From: Alphaproteobacteria bacterium | GTDB lineage: Bacteria; Pseudomonadota; Alphaproteobacteria; SHVP01 | Assembly: GCA_026421105.1 (NCBI GenBank) | Contig: JAPKDI010000020.1 | Location: 1 to 11,781, forward strand | Direction of reading: 5' to 3' | Length of the DNA stretch: 11,781 bases | Part shown: piece by piece, positions 1-11,716 of the stretch | Layout: each line of letters starts with the position of its first letter | Position numbering within the stretch: position 1 is the first letter of the stretch | The notes under the pieces: model-generated | Told to the model about the DNA's origin: nothing | The model's database searches: none | What the model saw: the letters and a program-made list of their open reading frames with translations, nothing else | Program-made: the position numbers and the translations under genes

Positions 1-4187
<4,187 letters not shown>

Positions 4188-4211
4188 AAAACCGTGTTTC
4201 TTGAACTAACC

Positions 4212-7200
4212 CTATACGCTTTGAGACAATTCGACGTTGAGGCCGAGGGAGCGAAGCTCCTTGACCAATACGTTGAATGATTCGGGAACGCCCGCCTCGA
4301 ATGTGTCGTCACCCTGGACAATGGCCTCATAGACCTTTGTCCTGCCGGCAACGTCATCCGATTTGACCGTCAGCATTTCCTGCAACGTGTACGCCGCGCC
4401 ATATGCCTGCAATGCCCAAACTTCCATCTCACCGAAGCGCTGTCCGCCAAACTGAGCTTTACCACCCAGCGGCTGCTGGGTAACCAGGCTGTACGGACCG
4501 ATCGACCGTGCATGGATCTTGTCGTCCACCAAGTGGTGGAGCTTGAGCATATAGATGTAGCCAACCGTCACCTTCCGGGCGAACTGCTCACCCGTCCGGC
4601 CATCGATCAACGATACTTGCCCAGAAGTATCGAGGCCTGCACGATCCAGCAGCTCAACAATGTCGACTTCGTGCGCTCCGTCGAATACCGGTGTCGCCAT
4701 CGGAACACCTGGAGTTAGGTTCACACCAAGTTCCATCAGTTCGGGTTCGGACATCGGAGCAATGGCACGGTTGTATTGGTCCTTGCCGTACAGACCTTCC
4801 AGCTCCTTGCGCAGCGGATCGGAAGAGTGTCCTGCTTTGCACTCATCGACCATTTCGCCGATCTGCCGACCGAGACGCGCCGATGCCCACCCCAAGTGGG
4901 TTTCAAGAATTTGCCCGACGTTCATACGCGAAGGCACACCCAATGGGTTCAGCACGACATCGACCTGCGTGCCATCTTCGAGGTGCGGCATATCTTCGAT
5001 CGGCACAATTTTCGAAATAACACCTTTATTGCCGTGGCGGCCGGCCATCTTGTCGCCAGGCTGAAGCTTGCGCTTCACCGCTACGAACACCTTGACCATC
5101 TTCATGACGCCCGGCAGCAATTCGTCGCCACGCTGAAGTTTCTCGACCTTATTCTCGAAGCGGGCCTGCAGGGCCGCCTCGGCTGAGTCAAACTGCGTCT
5201 TCAGCCGTTCGGTAGCATCTGCCGTCGGCGATTCTTGCACTCCAATTTGCCACCACTGACCAGGGGTGACTTGGCTCAGGGCTTCCTCGGTGATTTTGCC
5301 GAGAGGAAATCCGGTTGGGCCGCTGGTTGAGGTCTTCCCGGTCAGCATTTCCTTCAAGCGATGAAAGGTATTGCTCTCCAGGATAGCCTTTTCGTCATCT
5401 TTATCCTTCGCGAGCGCCTTGATCTCCTCGCGCTCAATCGCTAAAGCGCGCTCATCTTTTTCAACGCCGTGACGGTTGAAGACTCGAACCTCTACGACCG
5501 TACCGGTAACGCTCGGTGGGAGACGCAACGAAGTATCGCGGACGTCAGATGCTTTTTCACCAAAAATGGCGCGCAGGAGTTTTTCTTCCGGCGTCATCGG
5601 CGATTCGCCTTTCGGCGTGACCTTACCAACCAGAATGTCCGCTGGTCCGACGTTGGCACCGACATAAACGATACCGGCTTCGTCGAGGCTATTTAGGGCC
5701 TCTTCCCCAACATTCGGGATATCACGGGTGATCTCTTCTTGCCCCAGCTTAGTGTCCCGGGCCATCACCTCGAATTCTTCGAGGTGGATCGACGTAAACA
5801 CATCGTCTCGGACGATGCGTTCCGAAATTAGAATCGAATCTTCGAAGTTGTAGCCATTCCATGGCATGAACGCGACCAAGACATTGCGCCCCAGCGCCAG
5901 CTCGCCCAGATCAGTCGAAGGCCCATCGGCAATGATGTCGCCCGCATCGACGCGGTCCCCCATCCTCACCAACGGGCGTTGGTTGATGCAAGTGTTCTGG
6001 TTCGAGCGTTGAAACTTCAGCAGGTTGTAGATGTCGACACCTGGCGATGCCAGATCGTCATCGCTATCGGCGCGCACGACAATGCGCGTCGCGTCGACCT
6101 GACTAACGACACCGGTCCGACGCGCAATTGCGGTCACGCCCGAGTCGCGTGCGACAACCTCTTCCATTCCAGTACCTACCAGCGGAGCCTCGGCACGAAT
6201 GAGCGGCACTGCTTGCCGTTGCATATTCGAGCCCATGAGCGCCCGGTTGGCGTCATCGTTCTCCAAGAACGGAATGAGCGCTGCAGCGACTGAGACAAGC
6301 TGCTTCGGCGCCACGTCCATGTAGTTGATGCCCTCAGGACGCACCATGACGAAGTCGCCGCCGGCACGACAGCTGACAAGGTCAGCCGTGAACCTGCCAC
6401 CGTTGTCGAGGTCAGCGTTGGCCTGCGCAATCGTGTAGCGCCCCTCTTCCATTGCCGACAAGTAGACAACATCGTCGCCAATCTTTCCGTCGACCACCTT
6501 GCGGTAGGGGCTCTCAATGAACCCGTATTTATTCACGCGTGCGTACGTCGCGAGCGAGTTGATCAGACCGATATTCGGTCCTTCGGGCGTTTCAATCGGG
6601 CAGACCCGGCCGTAGTGGGTGGGATGAACATCGCGCACCTCAAAGCCGGCGCGCTCACGTGTCAGACCGCCCGGGCCTAGCGCGGACAGCCGCCGCTTGT
6701 GGGTGATCTCCGCCAACGGATTCGTCTGATCCATGAACTGGCTGAGCTGGCTCGATCCAAAAAACTCGCGGACCGCGGCAGCGGCCGGCTTAGCGTTAAT
6801 CAGGTCGTGCGGCATGACGGTATCGATCTCAACCGAGCTCATGCGCTCACGGATCGCTCGCTCCATGCGCAACAGGCCGATGCGATACTGGTTTTCCATC
6901 AGTTCGCCGACTGAGCGCACGCGGCGATTGCCAAGGTGATCGATGTCATCGATTTCCCCGCGCCCGTCTTTCAGACCAACCAGCGTGTTGAGGATCGACA
7001 AAATATCTTCTTTACGGAGAACCCGCAGCTGATCGTCAGTTTCAAAGCCGAGCCGGGCATTCATCTTGACACGACCAACCGGCGACAAGTCGTAGCGCTC
7101 GGAATCAAAGAACAGACTCTTGAAGAGATTTTTTGCGGTCTCCTCCGTCGGCGGCTCGCCTGGGCGCATTACCCGATAGACCTCAATTAACGCGCGCTCG

Positions 7201-8303
7201 CGGTCGGTAACCTTGTCTGCCTCAAGTGTGTTGCGGACGTAGGGTCCAATGGTGAGATCGACGTCGAGTGTCGACAACTCAGTGACGCCCGCTTCGATGA
7301 GGACGGCAATCAATTCTTCGGTCAACTCTTCGCCGGCCTCGACATGGATGCGGCCGGTCGAGTCGTCGACTAAATCGACCCCCATGTACCGGCCAATCAA
7401 CTCCTCTGACGGAACCAAGAGCTCATCAACGCCGGCGGCCTCTAGTTTGCTCAGCACCCGACCCGTGATCTTGGTCCCCGCTTCAATCGCGACGCGACCG
7501 GACTTCGTGTTGATCATGTCGCGCGTTGCTTTTTGCCCGCGTAGGCGCTCCGCATTGAGCGGCACCTTCCAGCTATCGCGTTTGGCGTCATAGACGTAGT
7601 TCACACGGGCATAGAACTCGTCAAGAATCTCTTCATGCCGCATGCCGAGGGCAAAGAGCAACGTGGTCGCCGGCAGCTTGCGGCGACGATCGATGCGGAC
7701 ATGGATGATGTCTTTCGCGTCAAACTCGAAGTCGAGCCAAGAGCCCCGATATGGGATGACCCGTGCGGCAAAAAGAAACTTGCCCGATGAATGCGTCTTA
7801 CCCTTGTCATGGTCGAAGAACACGCCCGGCGAACGGTGCATCTGACTGACGATCACGCGCTCCGTGCCGTTGACGATGAACGTACCGTTTTGCGTCATCA
7901 TCGGCATGTCGCCCATGTAGACATCTTGCTCTTTGATATCGAGGACCGAGCGAGAACCGGTCTCTTCATCAACTTCAAAAACAATCAGCCGCAGCGTGAC
8001 TTTGAGCGGTGCCGCATACGTCATGCCGCGTTGCTGGCACTCTTCCGTATCGTACTTGGGGTGCTCGAGTTCATATTTGACGAACTCCAGCGACGAAGTC
8101 TCCGAGAAGTCAGCAATAGGAAAGACCGACTTGAACACTGCTTGCAGGCCGGTGTCCGAGCGATCTACGTTCAGGACTCCTAGTTGCAGGAAGGCAGCCC
8201 ACGAGCTCTTTTGCACCTCGATCAGATTCGGCATCGACGTTGCCGCCGCAATGCGACCGAAATCCTTGCGAACCCTTTTACGACCGGTGAAGGACACTGA
8301 CAT
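4212..8303 (-). CDS. rpoB: DNA-directed RNA polymerase beta subunit
   Basis: RpoB is the second-largest core subunit of RNA polymerase and forms the active site with beta'. The protein has 1363 residues, against 1342 in E. coli. The start [18 protein letters not shown] follows AGGAG (8309-8313) at 5 bases, and the gene ends with TAG. The rifampicin region begins at G516 (E. coli G507). It keeps the usual contact residues at the equivalents of E. coli Q513, D516, H526, R529 and S531, so a rifampicin-sensitive enzyme is expected. The NFED motif has E821 and D822. The [12 protein letters not shown] motif has active-site lysines K1085 and K1093 (E. coli K1065 and K1073). A charged stretch at roughly residues 940-1040 matches the proteobacterial insert. 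The C-terminal clamp segment with [15 protein letters not shown] is present. It lies 164 bases after rplL and 70 before rpoC. Confidence 0.99.
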   Translation of the reverse strand: MSVSFTGRKRVRKDFGRIAAATSMPNLIEVQKSSWAAFLQLGVLNVDRSDTGLQAVFKSVFPIADFSETSSLEFVKYELEHPKYDTEECQQRGMTYAAPLKVTLRLIVFEVDEETGSRSVLDIKEQDVYMGDMPMMTQNGTFIVNGTERVIVSQMHRSPGVFFDHDKGKTHSSGKFLFAARVIPYRGSWLDFEFDAKDIIHVRIDRRRKLPATTLLFALGMRHEEILDEFYARVNYVYDAKRDSWKVPLNAERLRGQKATRDMINTKSGRVAIEAGTKITGRVLSKLEAAGVDELLVPSEELIGRYMGVDLVDDSTGRIHVEAGEELTEELIAVLIEAGVTELSTLDVDLTIGPYVRNTLEADKVTDRERALIEVYRVMRPGEPPTEETAKNLFKSLFFDSERYDLSPVGRVKMNARLGFETDDQLRVLRKEDILSILNTLVGLKDGRGEIDDIDHLGNRRVRSVGELMENQYRIGLLRMERAIRERMSSVEIDTVMPHDLINAKPAAAAVREFFGSSQLSQFMDQTNPLAEITHKRRLSALGPGGLTRERAGFEVRDVHPTHYGRVCPIETPEGPNIGLINSLATYARVNKYGFIESPYRKVVDGKIGDDVVYLSAMEEGRYTIAQANADLDNGGRFTADLVSCRAGGDFVMVRPEGINYMDVAPKQLVSVAAALIPFLENDDANRALMGSNMQRQAVPLIRAEAPLVGTGMEEVVARDSGVTAIARRTGVVSQVDATRIVVRADSDDDLASPGVDIYNLLKFQRSNQNTCINQRPLVRMGDRVDAGDIIADGPSTDLGELALGRNVLVAFMPWNGYNFEDSILISERIVRDDVFTSIHLEEFEVMARDTKLGQEEITRDIPNVGEEALNSLDEAGIVYVGANVGPADILVGKVTPKGESPMTPEEKLLRAIFGEKASDVRDTSLRLPPSVTGTVVEVRVFNRHGVEKDERALAIEREEIKALAKDKDDEKAILESNTFHRLKEMLTGKTSTSGPTGFPLGKITEEALSQVTPGQWWQIGVQESPTADATERLKTQFDSAEAALQARFENKVEKLQRGDELLPGVMKMVKVFVAVKRKLQPGDKMAGRHGNKGVISKIVPIEDMPHLEDGTQVDVVLNPLGVPSRMNVGQILETHLGWASARLGRQIGEMVDECKAGHSSDPLRKELEGLYGKDQYNRAIAPMSEPELMELGVNLTPGVPMATPVFDGAHEVDIVELLDRAGLDTSGQVSLIDGRTGEQFARKVTVGYIYMLKLHHLVDDKIHARSIGPYSLVTQQPLGGKAQFGGQRFGEMEVWALQAYGAAYTLQEMLTVKSDDVAGRTKVYEAIVQGDDTFEAGVPESFNVLVKELRSLGLNVELSQSV

Positions 8304-8367
8304 ACCCGCTCCTATAGACCCGCTAGTATTTCCGCATCGCGCTGTGGGTCTGCGCGCGAAACGCGTG

Positions 8368-8403
8368 GACCGGCCCGGCGGAATCCGATTCCGCCGGCCG
8401 GCC
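8368..8403 (-). promoter_or_regulatory. Long GC-rich hairpin in the rplL-rpoB spacer (possible attenuator or RNase III site)
   Basis: The core is a perfect 10-pair stem, CCGGCGGAAT with ATTCCGCCGG, around a 3-base CGG loop (8375-8397). After a single bulged base at 8374 it continues for six more pairs (8368-8373 with 8398-8403), one of them U-G. No U-tract follows on the transcribed strand, so it is not a standard intrinsic terminator. E. coli has a partial attenuator and an RNase III site in this spacer. A similar role here is inferred from position and structure only. Confidence 0.6.
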
Positions 8404-8467
8404 TATGGGGTAACGCCCCCGCGTCGTGTGCTGCTCGCCTAAGCGAACCGCGATGTGCATCGCTCGA
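8404..8467 (-). promoter_or_regulatory. Series of small hairpins just after the rplL stop codon
   Basis: Three short inverted repeats lie between the rplL stop and the long hairpin. They are GCGAT-GCAC-ATCGC (8463-8450), TCGC-TTAG-GCGA (8446-8435), and a GGGG/CCCC stem (8420-8407). A fourth, CGCG-TTT-CGCG, lies beyond the long hairpin at 8365-8355. Each is weak alone and could arise by chance in GC-rich DNA. Together they make most of the spacer foldable. No promoter could be recognised here. Confidence 0.4.
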
Positions 8468-8842
8468 CTATTTGACCTCAACAGTCGCGCCTGCGCCCTC
8501 AAGTTGCTCTTTGATCTTGGCAGCTTCGTCTTTGGAAACGCCTTCCTTGACTTCCTTCGGCGCCGCCTCGACGAGATCTTTCGCTTCTTTCAAGCCAAGG
8601 CCTGTGATTGCACGGACCTCCTTGATCACGTTGATCTTCTTCTCGCCGAACGACGCTAGAACAACCGTAAATTCGGTTTGCTCTTCTTCAGCTTCACCAG
8701 GGGCTGCTGCCCCTGCAGCCGCTACAGCTACTGGCGCCGCTGCGGAAACACCCCACTTCTCTTCGAGAAGCTTGGACAATTCCGCTGCCTCGAGGACCGT
8801 TAGGACCGAGAGGTCTTCAGCAATTTTTTCGATATCAGCCAT
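8468..8842 (-). CDS. rplL: 50S ribosomal protein L7/L12
   Basis: L7/L12 forms the flexible ribosomal stalk that recruits and activates translation GTPases such as EF-Tu and EF-G. I chose the ATG at 8842, giving [20 protein letters not shown] and 124 residues, the usual length. An in-frame GTG at 8854 would add four residues but overlaps the ribosome-binding site AAGGAG, so it cannot be served by it. Residues 1 to about 33 are the dimerisation domain that docks on L10. An Ala/Pro-rich hinge follows at about 37-53. The C-terminal domain contains [20 protein letters not shown], the conserved factor-binding surface. It lies 44 bases after rplJ and is presumably cotranscribed and coregulated with it. 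Confidence 0.98.
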   Translation of the reverse strand: MADIEKIAEDLSVLTVLEAAELSKLLEEKWGVSAAAPVAVAAAGAAAPGEAEEEQTEFTVVLASFGEKKINVIKEVRAITGLGLKEAKDLVEAAPKEVKEGVSKDEAAKIKEQLEGAGATVEVK

Positions 8843-8853
8843 TGTTTTGTTCA

Positions 8854-8859
8854 CTCCTT
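8854..8859 (-). promoter_or_regulatory. Ribosome-binding site of rplL
   Basis: AAGGAG on the minus strand lies 11 bases before the ATG at 8842. Its last G is the first base of the alternative GTG codon at 8854, which argues against that upstream start. Confidence 0.75.
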
Positions 8860-8862
8860 AAT

Positions 8863-8888
8863 TCGAAACCGTTGGAGTCTTTCGACTC
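8863..8888 (-). promoter_or_regulatory. Overlapping alternative hairpins in the rplJ-rplL spacer
   Basis: GAGTC-GAAA-GACTC (8888-8875) is a 5-pair stem with a GNRA loop, and it includes two bases of the rplJ stop codon. A second pairing, TCGAAA with TTTCGA (8885-8880 with 8868-8863), uses the loop and part of the first stem. The two cannot form together. The rplL ribosome-binding site starts 4 bases further on. A switch tied to ribosomes finishing rplJ is possible but is inference. Confidence 0.45.
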
Positions 8889-9402
8889 ACGCCGCATCCT
8901 TGGACCCATACGCCCCGAAAACTCGGGCAAGCTGTCCTGCCGGTGCCTGCAACACGCCTGCGATCTTGGTCGCCGGTGCCTGCAAGAGACCCACAATTTT
9001 GCCCCGCAACTCGTCGAGGGACGGTAGTTCGGCCAAAGCCTCAACACCGCCAACGTCGAGCAAGGTTTGTCCCATCGCGCCACCGATAATGACAAGCTGA
9101 TCGTTTGCCTTGGCGAACTTGGCCGCGACCCTTGCGGGGGCGACCACGTCATCCGAGTAAGCGATCGCTGTCGGACCGGTAAGGAAGTCCGATAGGGATT
9201 CGTATGGTGTACCGCGGAGTGCGAGCTTTGTGAGCCGGTTCTTGGCGACCTTGAAGTTGGCCCCTGCCTCACGCATCTTCCGCCGCAAATCGGTCAGCTG
9301 CGCCACCGTCAATCCCGTATTTTGGGTGACGACAACGGCAGCTGTGCTGCTGAAGACCTCGTTGAGCGAGGCGACCGTCTTCTCTTTCTCTGTTCGGTCC
9401 AC
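8887..9402 (-). CDS. rplJ: 50S ribosomal protein L10
   Basis: L10 anchors the L7/L12 dimers to 23S rRNA at the base of the ribosomal stalk. The GTG at 9402-9400, giving (M)DRTEKEKTVASLNEVF, has GGAGAG (9408-9413) 5 bases before it. It yields 171 residues, matching alphaproteobacterial L10. A longer in-frame reading to 9453 only runs into the structured leader. Residues 1 to about 125 form the rRNA-binding domain, with the conserved TDLRRKMREAGANFKVAKNR segment. The C-terminal helix contains three 11-residue repeats: LDELRGKIVGL (129-139), LQAPATKIAGV (140-150) and LQAPAGQLARV (151-161). These are the likely docking sites for L12 dimers. It is preceded by a 275-base leader that probably binds the L10-L12 complex. 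Confidence 0.97.
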   Translation of the reverse strand: MDRTEKEKTVASLNEVFSSTAAVVVTQNTGLTVAQLTDLRRKMREAGANFKVAKNRLTKLALRGTPYESLSDFLTGPTAIAYSDDVVAPARVAAKFAKANDQLVIIGGAMGQTLLDVGGVEALAELPSLDELRGKIVGLLQAPATKIAGVLQAPAGQLARVFGAYGSKDAA

Positions 9403-9677
9403 TTCTGCTCTCCATCGGTGGCCGGCGCGGAAACCGTGTCGGCCTGGTTGCACACATGGGCGTTTCGACGAAACGCCCGACTTGCCTGCCCCAGGGTTTC
9501 CAACGCCAGGCGAAATAAAAACTCGCCGAACGCTCTGACCACTGTCTATGCAGGCGATGTTTCCACCATTACACCGCCTCGCGGCGGCACCTGCAGTCTC
9601 GGACAGGTTTGGACCTTACGGTCCAGTTTCGGCGGATCACTCCGCCGGAACGCTGTCTTCTCGGCCCTAGTGCCGCC
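9403..9677 (-). promoter_or_regulatory. Structured leader of rplJL, candidate L10 autoregulatory RNA
   Basis: This is the longest gene-free stretch in the window. Read on the minus strand it has, in order: GGCGGA-GTGA-TCCGCC (9646-9631); TGGACC-GTAA-GGTCCA (9625-9610); an outer stem TGCAGG/CCTGCA (9595-9590 with 9554-9549) enclosing CCGCC-GCGA-GGCGG (9587-9574) and an unpaired purine-rich side; GGCGA/TCGCC around a T-rich loop (9527-9509); and a perfect 9-pair hairpin (9478-9458). It ends with the rplJ ribosome-binding site GGAGAG. In E. coli the L10(L12)4 complex binds the rplJ leader and represses translation. The branched outer stem here fits such a site, but I could not run a covariance search. 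I see no convincing promoter, although one may be hidden. Confidence 0.6.
9458..9478 (-). repeat. Perfect inverted repeat close to the rplJ start
   Basis: GGGCGTTTC and GAAACGCCC form a 9-pair stem around a 3-base GTC loop. The last base of the repeat is 55 bases before the rplJ GTG. No U-tract follows on the transcribed strand, so it does not look like a terminator. As an RNA hairpin it could be part of the leader switch. A symmetric site for a DNA-binding protein is an alternative. Confidence 0.6.
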
Positions 9678-10373
9678 TCAGCCCAACAGGCTGGGAACGT
9701 CCACTTTGATACCAGGCCCCATCGTCGAACTGACGATGACCTTCTTCATATAGACGCCCTTCGCGCCGGACGGCTTGGCCCGGCTGATCGCCGTAGCGAA
9801 CGCCTTGGTGTTTTCAGTCAGGGCTTCCTTGGTGAAACTAGCCTTGCCGATACCGGCGTGAATCACACCCGCCTTTTCAACTCGAAACTCGACTTGACCG
9901 CCCTTGGCATCCTCTACCGCCTTCGCAACGTCCGGCGTCACTGTGCCCAATTTAGGATTTGGCATCAGGCCACGCGGGCCCAGCACTTTCCCGAGGCGCC
10001 CAACGATCGCCATCATGTCCGGCGTCGCGATGCACCGATCGAAAGGAATATCACCGCCCTGGACTCGCTCGGCGAGATCCTCGGCGCCTACCACGTCGGC
10101 ACCGGCAGCCATTGCCGCCTCGGCTTTATCGCCCCGAGCGAAAACGCCAACCCGCACCGAACGTCCGGTGCCATTCGGGAGCGACACCACACCACGAACC
10201 ATTTGATCAGCGTGGCGCGGATCAACCCCGAGGTTCATCGCGATTTCAATCGTTTCGTCGAACTTGGCGGTAGCCAGCTGTTTTGCTAGATCGATCGCCT
10301 CTTCAATCGGATACGCCCGATCACGATCCAAGCCATCGACGATCTTTGCCAGTCTTCTTACAGTTTTCGTCAT
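9678..10373 (-). CDS. rplA: 50S ribosomal protein L1
   Basis: L1 binds helices 76-78 of 23S rRNA, forms the mobile L1 stalk beside the E site, and in E. coli is the translational repressor of its own rplKA operon. The protein has 231 residues, the usual length, starting [18 protein letters not shown] and ending in TGA. The family signature is visible as [17 protein letters not shown] near the middle of the protein. The N- and C-terminal parts around it belong to domain I, and the segment between is domain II. The ATG lies 2 bases after the rplK stop, with only a weak GGGG ahead of it inside the rplK end. This suggests that translation is coupled to rplK. A candidate binding site for L1 lies upstream of rplK. 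Confidence 0.98.
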   Translation of the reverse strand: MTKTVRRLAKIVDGLDRDRAYPIEEAIDLAKQLATAKFDETIEIAMNLGVDPRHADQMVRGVVSLPNGTGRSVRVGVFARGDKAEAAMAAGADVVGAEDLAERVQGGDIPFDRCIATPDMMAIVGRLGKVLGPRGLMPNPKLGTVTPDVAKAVEDAKGGQVEFRVEKAGVIHAGIGKASFTKEALTENTKAFATAISRAKPSGAKGVYMKKVIVSSTMGPGIKVDVPSLLG

Positions 10374-10375
10374 GA

Positions 10376-10804
10376 CTACCCCAACACCTCGATACCCATG
10401 GAGCGCGCCGAGCCTTTTATCATCTCGACCGCTGCATCGACATCGTATGCATTCAAGTCGACCATCTTGCTCTCGGCGATCTCACGCAATTGCGCCTGCG
10501 TCACGCGACCCACCGTCTCACGACCTACGAGTTTGGCGCCCTTTTCAATTTTCGCGGCCTTCTTCAGGAAATAGGACACCGGCGGCGTTTTGGTCTCGAA
10601 GCTGAACGATTTGTCGGTAAAAACGGTAATGGTGGTCGGAATCGGGATGCCCGGGTCCATGCTCTGTGTCGCCGCATTGAAGGCCTTGCAGAACTCCATG
10701 ATCGCGACGCCGCGTTGGCCGAGCGCTGGACCAATCGGCGGCGACGGATTCGCCTGCCCGGCGGGCACCTGTAGCTTGATGTACCCAGAAATCTTCTTTG
10801 CCAT
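10376..10804 (-). CDS. rplK: 50S ribosomal protein L11
   Basis: L11 binds the GTPase-associated region of 23S rRNA at the base of the L7/L12 stalk. In many bacteria it is needed for the RelA stringent response and for thiostrepton binding. The protein has 142 residues, the standard length, starting [20 protein letters not shown]. The N-terminal domain carries the Pro-rich [19 protein letters not shown] segment. The C-terminal rRNA-binding domain ends with the signature [15 protein letters not shown]. The ATG at 10804 is preceded by AGGAAGGG (10812-10819) at 7 bases. The stop codon lies 2 bases before rplA. Confidence 0.98.
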   Translation of the reverse strand: MAKKISGYIKLQVPAGQANPSPPIGPALGQRGVAIMEFCKAFNAATQSMDPGIPIPTTITVFTDKSFSFETKTPPVSYFLKKAAKIEKGAKLVGRETVGRVTQAQLREIAESKMVDLNAYDVDAAVEMIKGSARSMGIEVLG

Positions 10805-10821
10805 TCTCTAACCCTTCCTGC

Positions 10822-10835
10822 GCCGGCATTCCGGC
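10822..10835 (-). promoter_or_regulatory. Small hairpin just upstream of the rplK ribosome-binding site
   Basis: GCCGG-AATG-CCGGC on the minus strand forms a 5-pair GC-rich stem. It ends 2 bases before AGGAAGGG and follows the putative L1-binding hairpin. It may help present or hide the ribosome-binding site, which is inference. Confidence 0.4.
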
Positions 10836-10841
10836 TTTTGG

Positions 10842-10874
10842 GTGCGCGGTACGACCATGGCCGGTCTCCCGCAC
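10842..10874 (-). promoter_or_regulatory. Candidate L1-binding hairpin (23S rRNA mimic) in the rplK leader
   Basis: On the minus strand the outer stem is GTGCG (10874-10870) with CGCAC (10846-10842). The inner stem is GACC (10866-10863) with GGTC (10856-10853). The sides between them read GGA and GTACCG. The resulting GGGAG ... TACC pattern around an asymmetric internal loop resembles the 23S rRNA L1 site, where GGUGGGAG faces AUACCACC. The element starts 7 bases after the nusG stop and lies just before rplKA. This is where E. coli L1 represses its operon. The similarity is visible by eye; binding is inferred. Confidence 0.65.
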
Positions 10875-10881
10875 GAATTCT

Positions 10882-11412
10882 TCATAGCTTCTCTACCTGT
10901 GTGTACTCAAGTTCTACCGGTGTCGCACGACCAAAGATAGAGACGGCGACCTTCAGACGCTCCCGCTCTTCGTCTACATCTTCAACCAAGCCGTTGAACG
11001 AGGTGAACGGACCGTCCGCGACACGAACCTGCTCACCCACTTCGAACGCAATCGACGACTTCGGTCGCTCAATGCCCTCTTGCACCTGATGCAAGATGCG
11101 ATCGACTTCAACCTGGCTAATCGGTGACGGCTTCGACGCCGCGCCAAGAAACCCGGTGACCTTTGGGGTGTTCTGAATCAGATGGTAGGTTTCGTCGGTC
11201 ATTTCCATCTTAGCCAAGACATATCCCGGGAAGAATTTGCGCTTAGCGCTTACCTTTTTCCCGCGCCGCATTTCGATGACTTCTTCCGTCGGAACCAAGA
11301 CATCCTCAATGAGCTCGTCTAGGCCCATCAAATCGGCCTGCTCAAGAATCGACTGACGCACTTTGTCCTCAAAGCCGGAAAAGGCGTGAACGATGTACCA
11401 ACGCTGGGCCAC
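10882..11412 (-). CDS. nusG: Transcription termination/antitermination factor NusG
   Basis: NusG binds the clamp of RNA polymerase, suppresses pausing, and links polymerase to Rho or to ribosomal protein S10. I chose the GTG at 11412-11410, giving (M)[20 protein letters not shown] and 176 residues. It has GGGAGG (11419-11424) 6 bases before it. A longer in-frame reading to 11550 would overlap most of secE and shows no NusG homology. The NGN domain covers about residues 4-105 and includes [21 protein letters not shown] linker follows, then the KOW domain from about 123, with [20 protein letters not shown]. The start is 2 bases after the secE stop, and the secE-nusG pairing is typical of bacteria. 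Confidence 0.97.
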   Translation of the reverse strand: MAQRWYIVHAFSGFEDKVRQSILEQADLMGLDELIEDVLVPTEEVIEMRRGKKVSAKRKFFPGYVLAKMEMTDETYHLIQNTPKVTGFLGAASKPSPISQVEVDRILHQVQEGIERPKSSIAFEVGEQVRVADGPFTSFNGLVEDVDEERERLKVAVSIFGRATPVELEYTQVEKL

Positions 11413-11414
11413 AA

Positions 11415-11612
11415 TCAGCCTCCCAGACCTAGAATGGCGCGAATGCCAAACGCAAAAATCTGGTCCACAACAAAAAAGAAGATCGAAAACAAGACGACCA
11501 TAATGATGACCATAACAACCGACACAACGGTTTCCCGGCGCGTCGGCCACGTCACTTTCGAGGTTTCCTGACGGACCTGCCGCAGGAACTCAACGGGATT
11601 GGGTTTAGCCAT
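11415..11612 (-). CDS. secE: Preprotein translocase subunit SecE
   Basis: SecE is an essential clamp-like subunit of the SecYEG protein-conducting channel in the inner membrane. The protein is 65 residues, the short one-span form found in alphaproteobacteria rather than the three-span E. coli form of 127. It starts [20 protein letters not shown]. Residues about 6-20 form an amphipathic surface helix. The conserved KVTWPTRRE motif lies at 19-27, and one strongly hydrophobic segment spans about 29-49. The ribosome-binding site is weak: AGAAG lies close to the ATG, and a better AAGGA lies 15 bases away, abutting the tRNA CCA. It lies between tRNA-Trp and nusG. Confidence 0.95.
   Translation of the reverse strand: MAKPNPVEFLRQVRQETSKVTWPTRRETVVSVVMVIIMVVLFSIFFFVVDQIFAFGIRAILGLGG
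11419..11424 (-). promoter_or_regulatory. Ribosome-binding site of nusG inside the secE 3' end
   Basis: GGGAGG on the minus strand lies 6 bases before the GTG start of nusG and within the last codons of secE. It fixes the GTG as the start rather than any upstream in-frame codon. Confidence 0.8.
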
Positions 11613-11631
11613 CTACTATCTTCTTAATCCT

Positions 11632-11708
11632 TGGCAGGAGTGGAGGGACTCGAACCCACAACCCCCGGTTTTGGAGACCGGTGCTCTAGCCAGTTGAGCT
11701 ACACTCCT
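11632..11708 (-). tRNA. tRNA-Trp (anticodon CCA), with encoded 3' CCA
   Basis: The minus strand reads acceptor AGGAGTG, D arm GCTC/GAGC, anticodon stem CCGGT/ACCGG around the loop CTCCAAA (anticodon CCA, for UGG), and T loop TTCGAGT. It then reads acceptor CACTCCT, discriminator G and an encoded CCA (11634-11632). The T stem GTGGG/CCCTC has one U-U mismatch; all other stems pair fully. It sits 8 bases after tuf and 19 before secE, so it is probably released from a longer transcript. The tuf-trpT-secE-nusG order is common in proteobacteria. Confidence 0.97.
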
Positions 11709-11716
11709 AAGGCCTC

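Noticed and set aside
6660..6760. Possible rifampicin-resistance changes in rpoB
   Set aside because: The usual contact residues match the sensitive E. coli sequence, so there is nothing to report as resistance.
7933..8442. Plus-strand open frame of 169 codons opposite the rpoB start
   Set aside because: It is a shadow of rpoB codons, low in complexity and Arg/Ser-rich, with no family resemblance.
8472..8861. Plus-strand open frame of 129 codons opposite rplL
   Set aside because: It mirrors rplL almost exactly, and its Ala/Ser-rich content reflects the rplL hinge read on the other strand.
9403..9453. Upstream extension of rplJ to 9453
   Set aside because: The added residues are not L10-like and are read from the leader. 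The GTG at 9402 has GGAGAG at 5 bases and gives the family length.
9509..9527. T-rich segment (GTTTTTATT) as a promoter -10 or terminator before rplJ
   Set aside because: No matching -35 element was seen, and the T-run sits inside a loop rather than after a stem. The evidence is too weak to call either.
9609..10289. Plus-strand open frame of 226 codons opposite rplA
   Set aside because: It lies antisense to a fully conserved L1 gene, has no recognisable protein features, and is expected from GC-rich coding DNA.
11413..11550. Upstream extension of nusG to 11550
   Set aside because: It would overlap secE, its sequence does not resemble NusG, and the GTG at 11412 has a good ribosome-binding site and gives the usual 176 residues.
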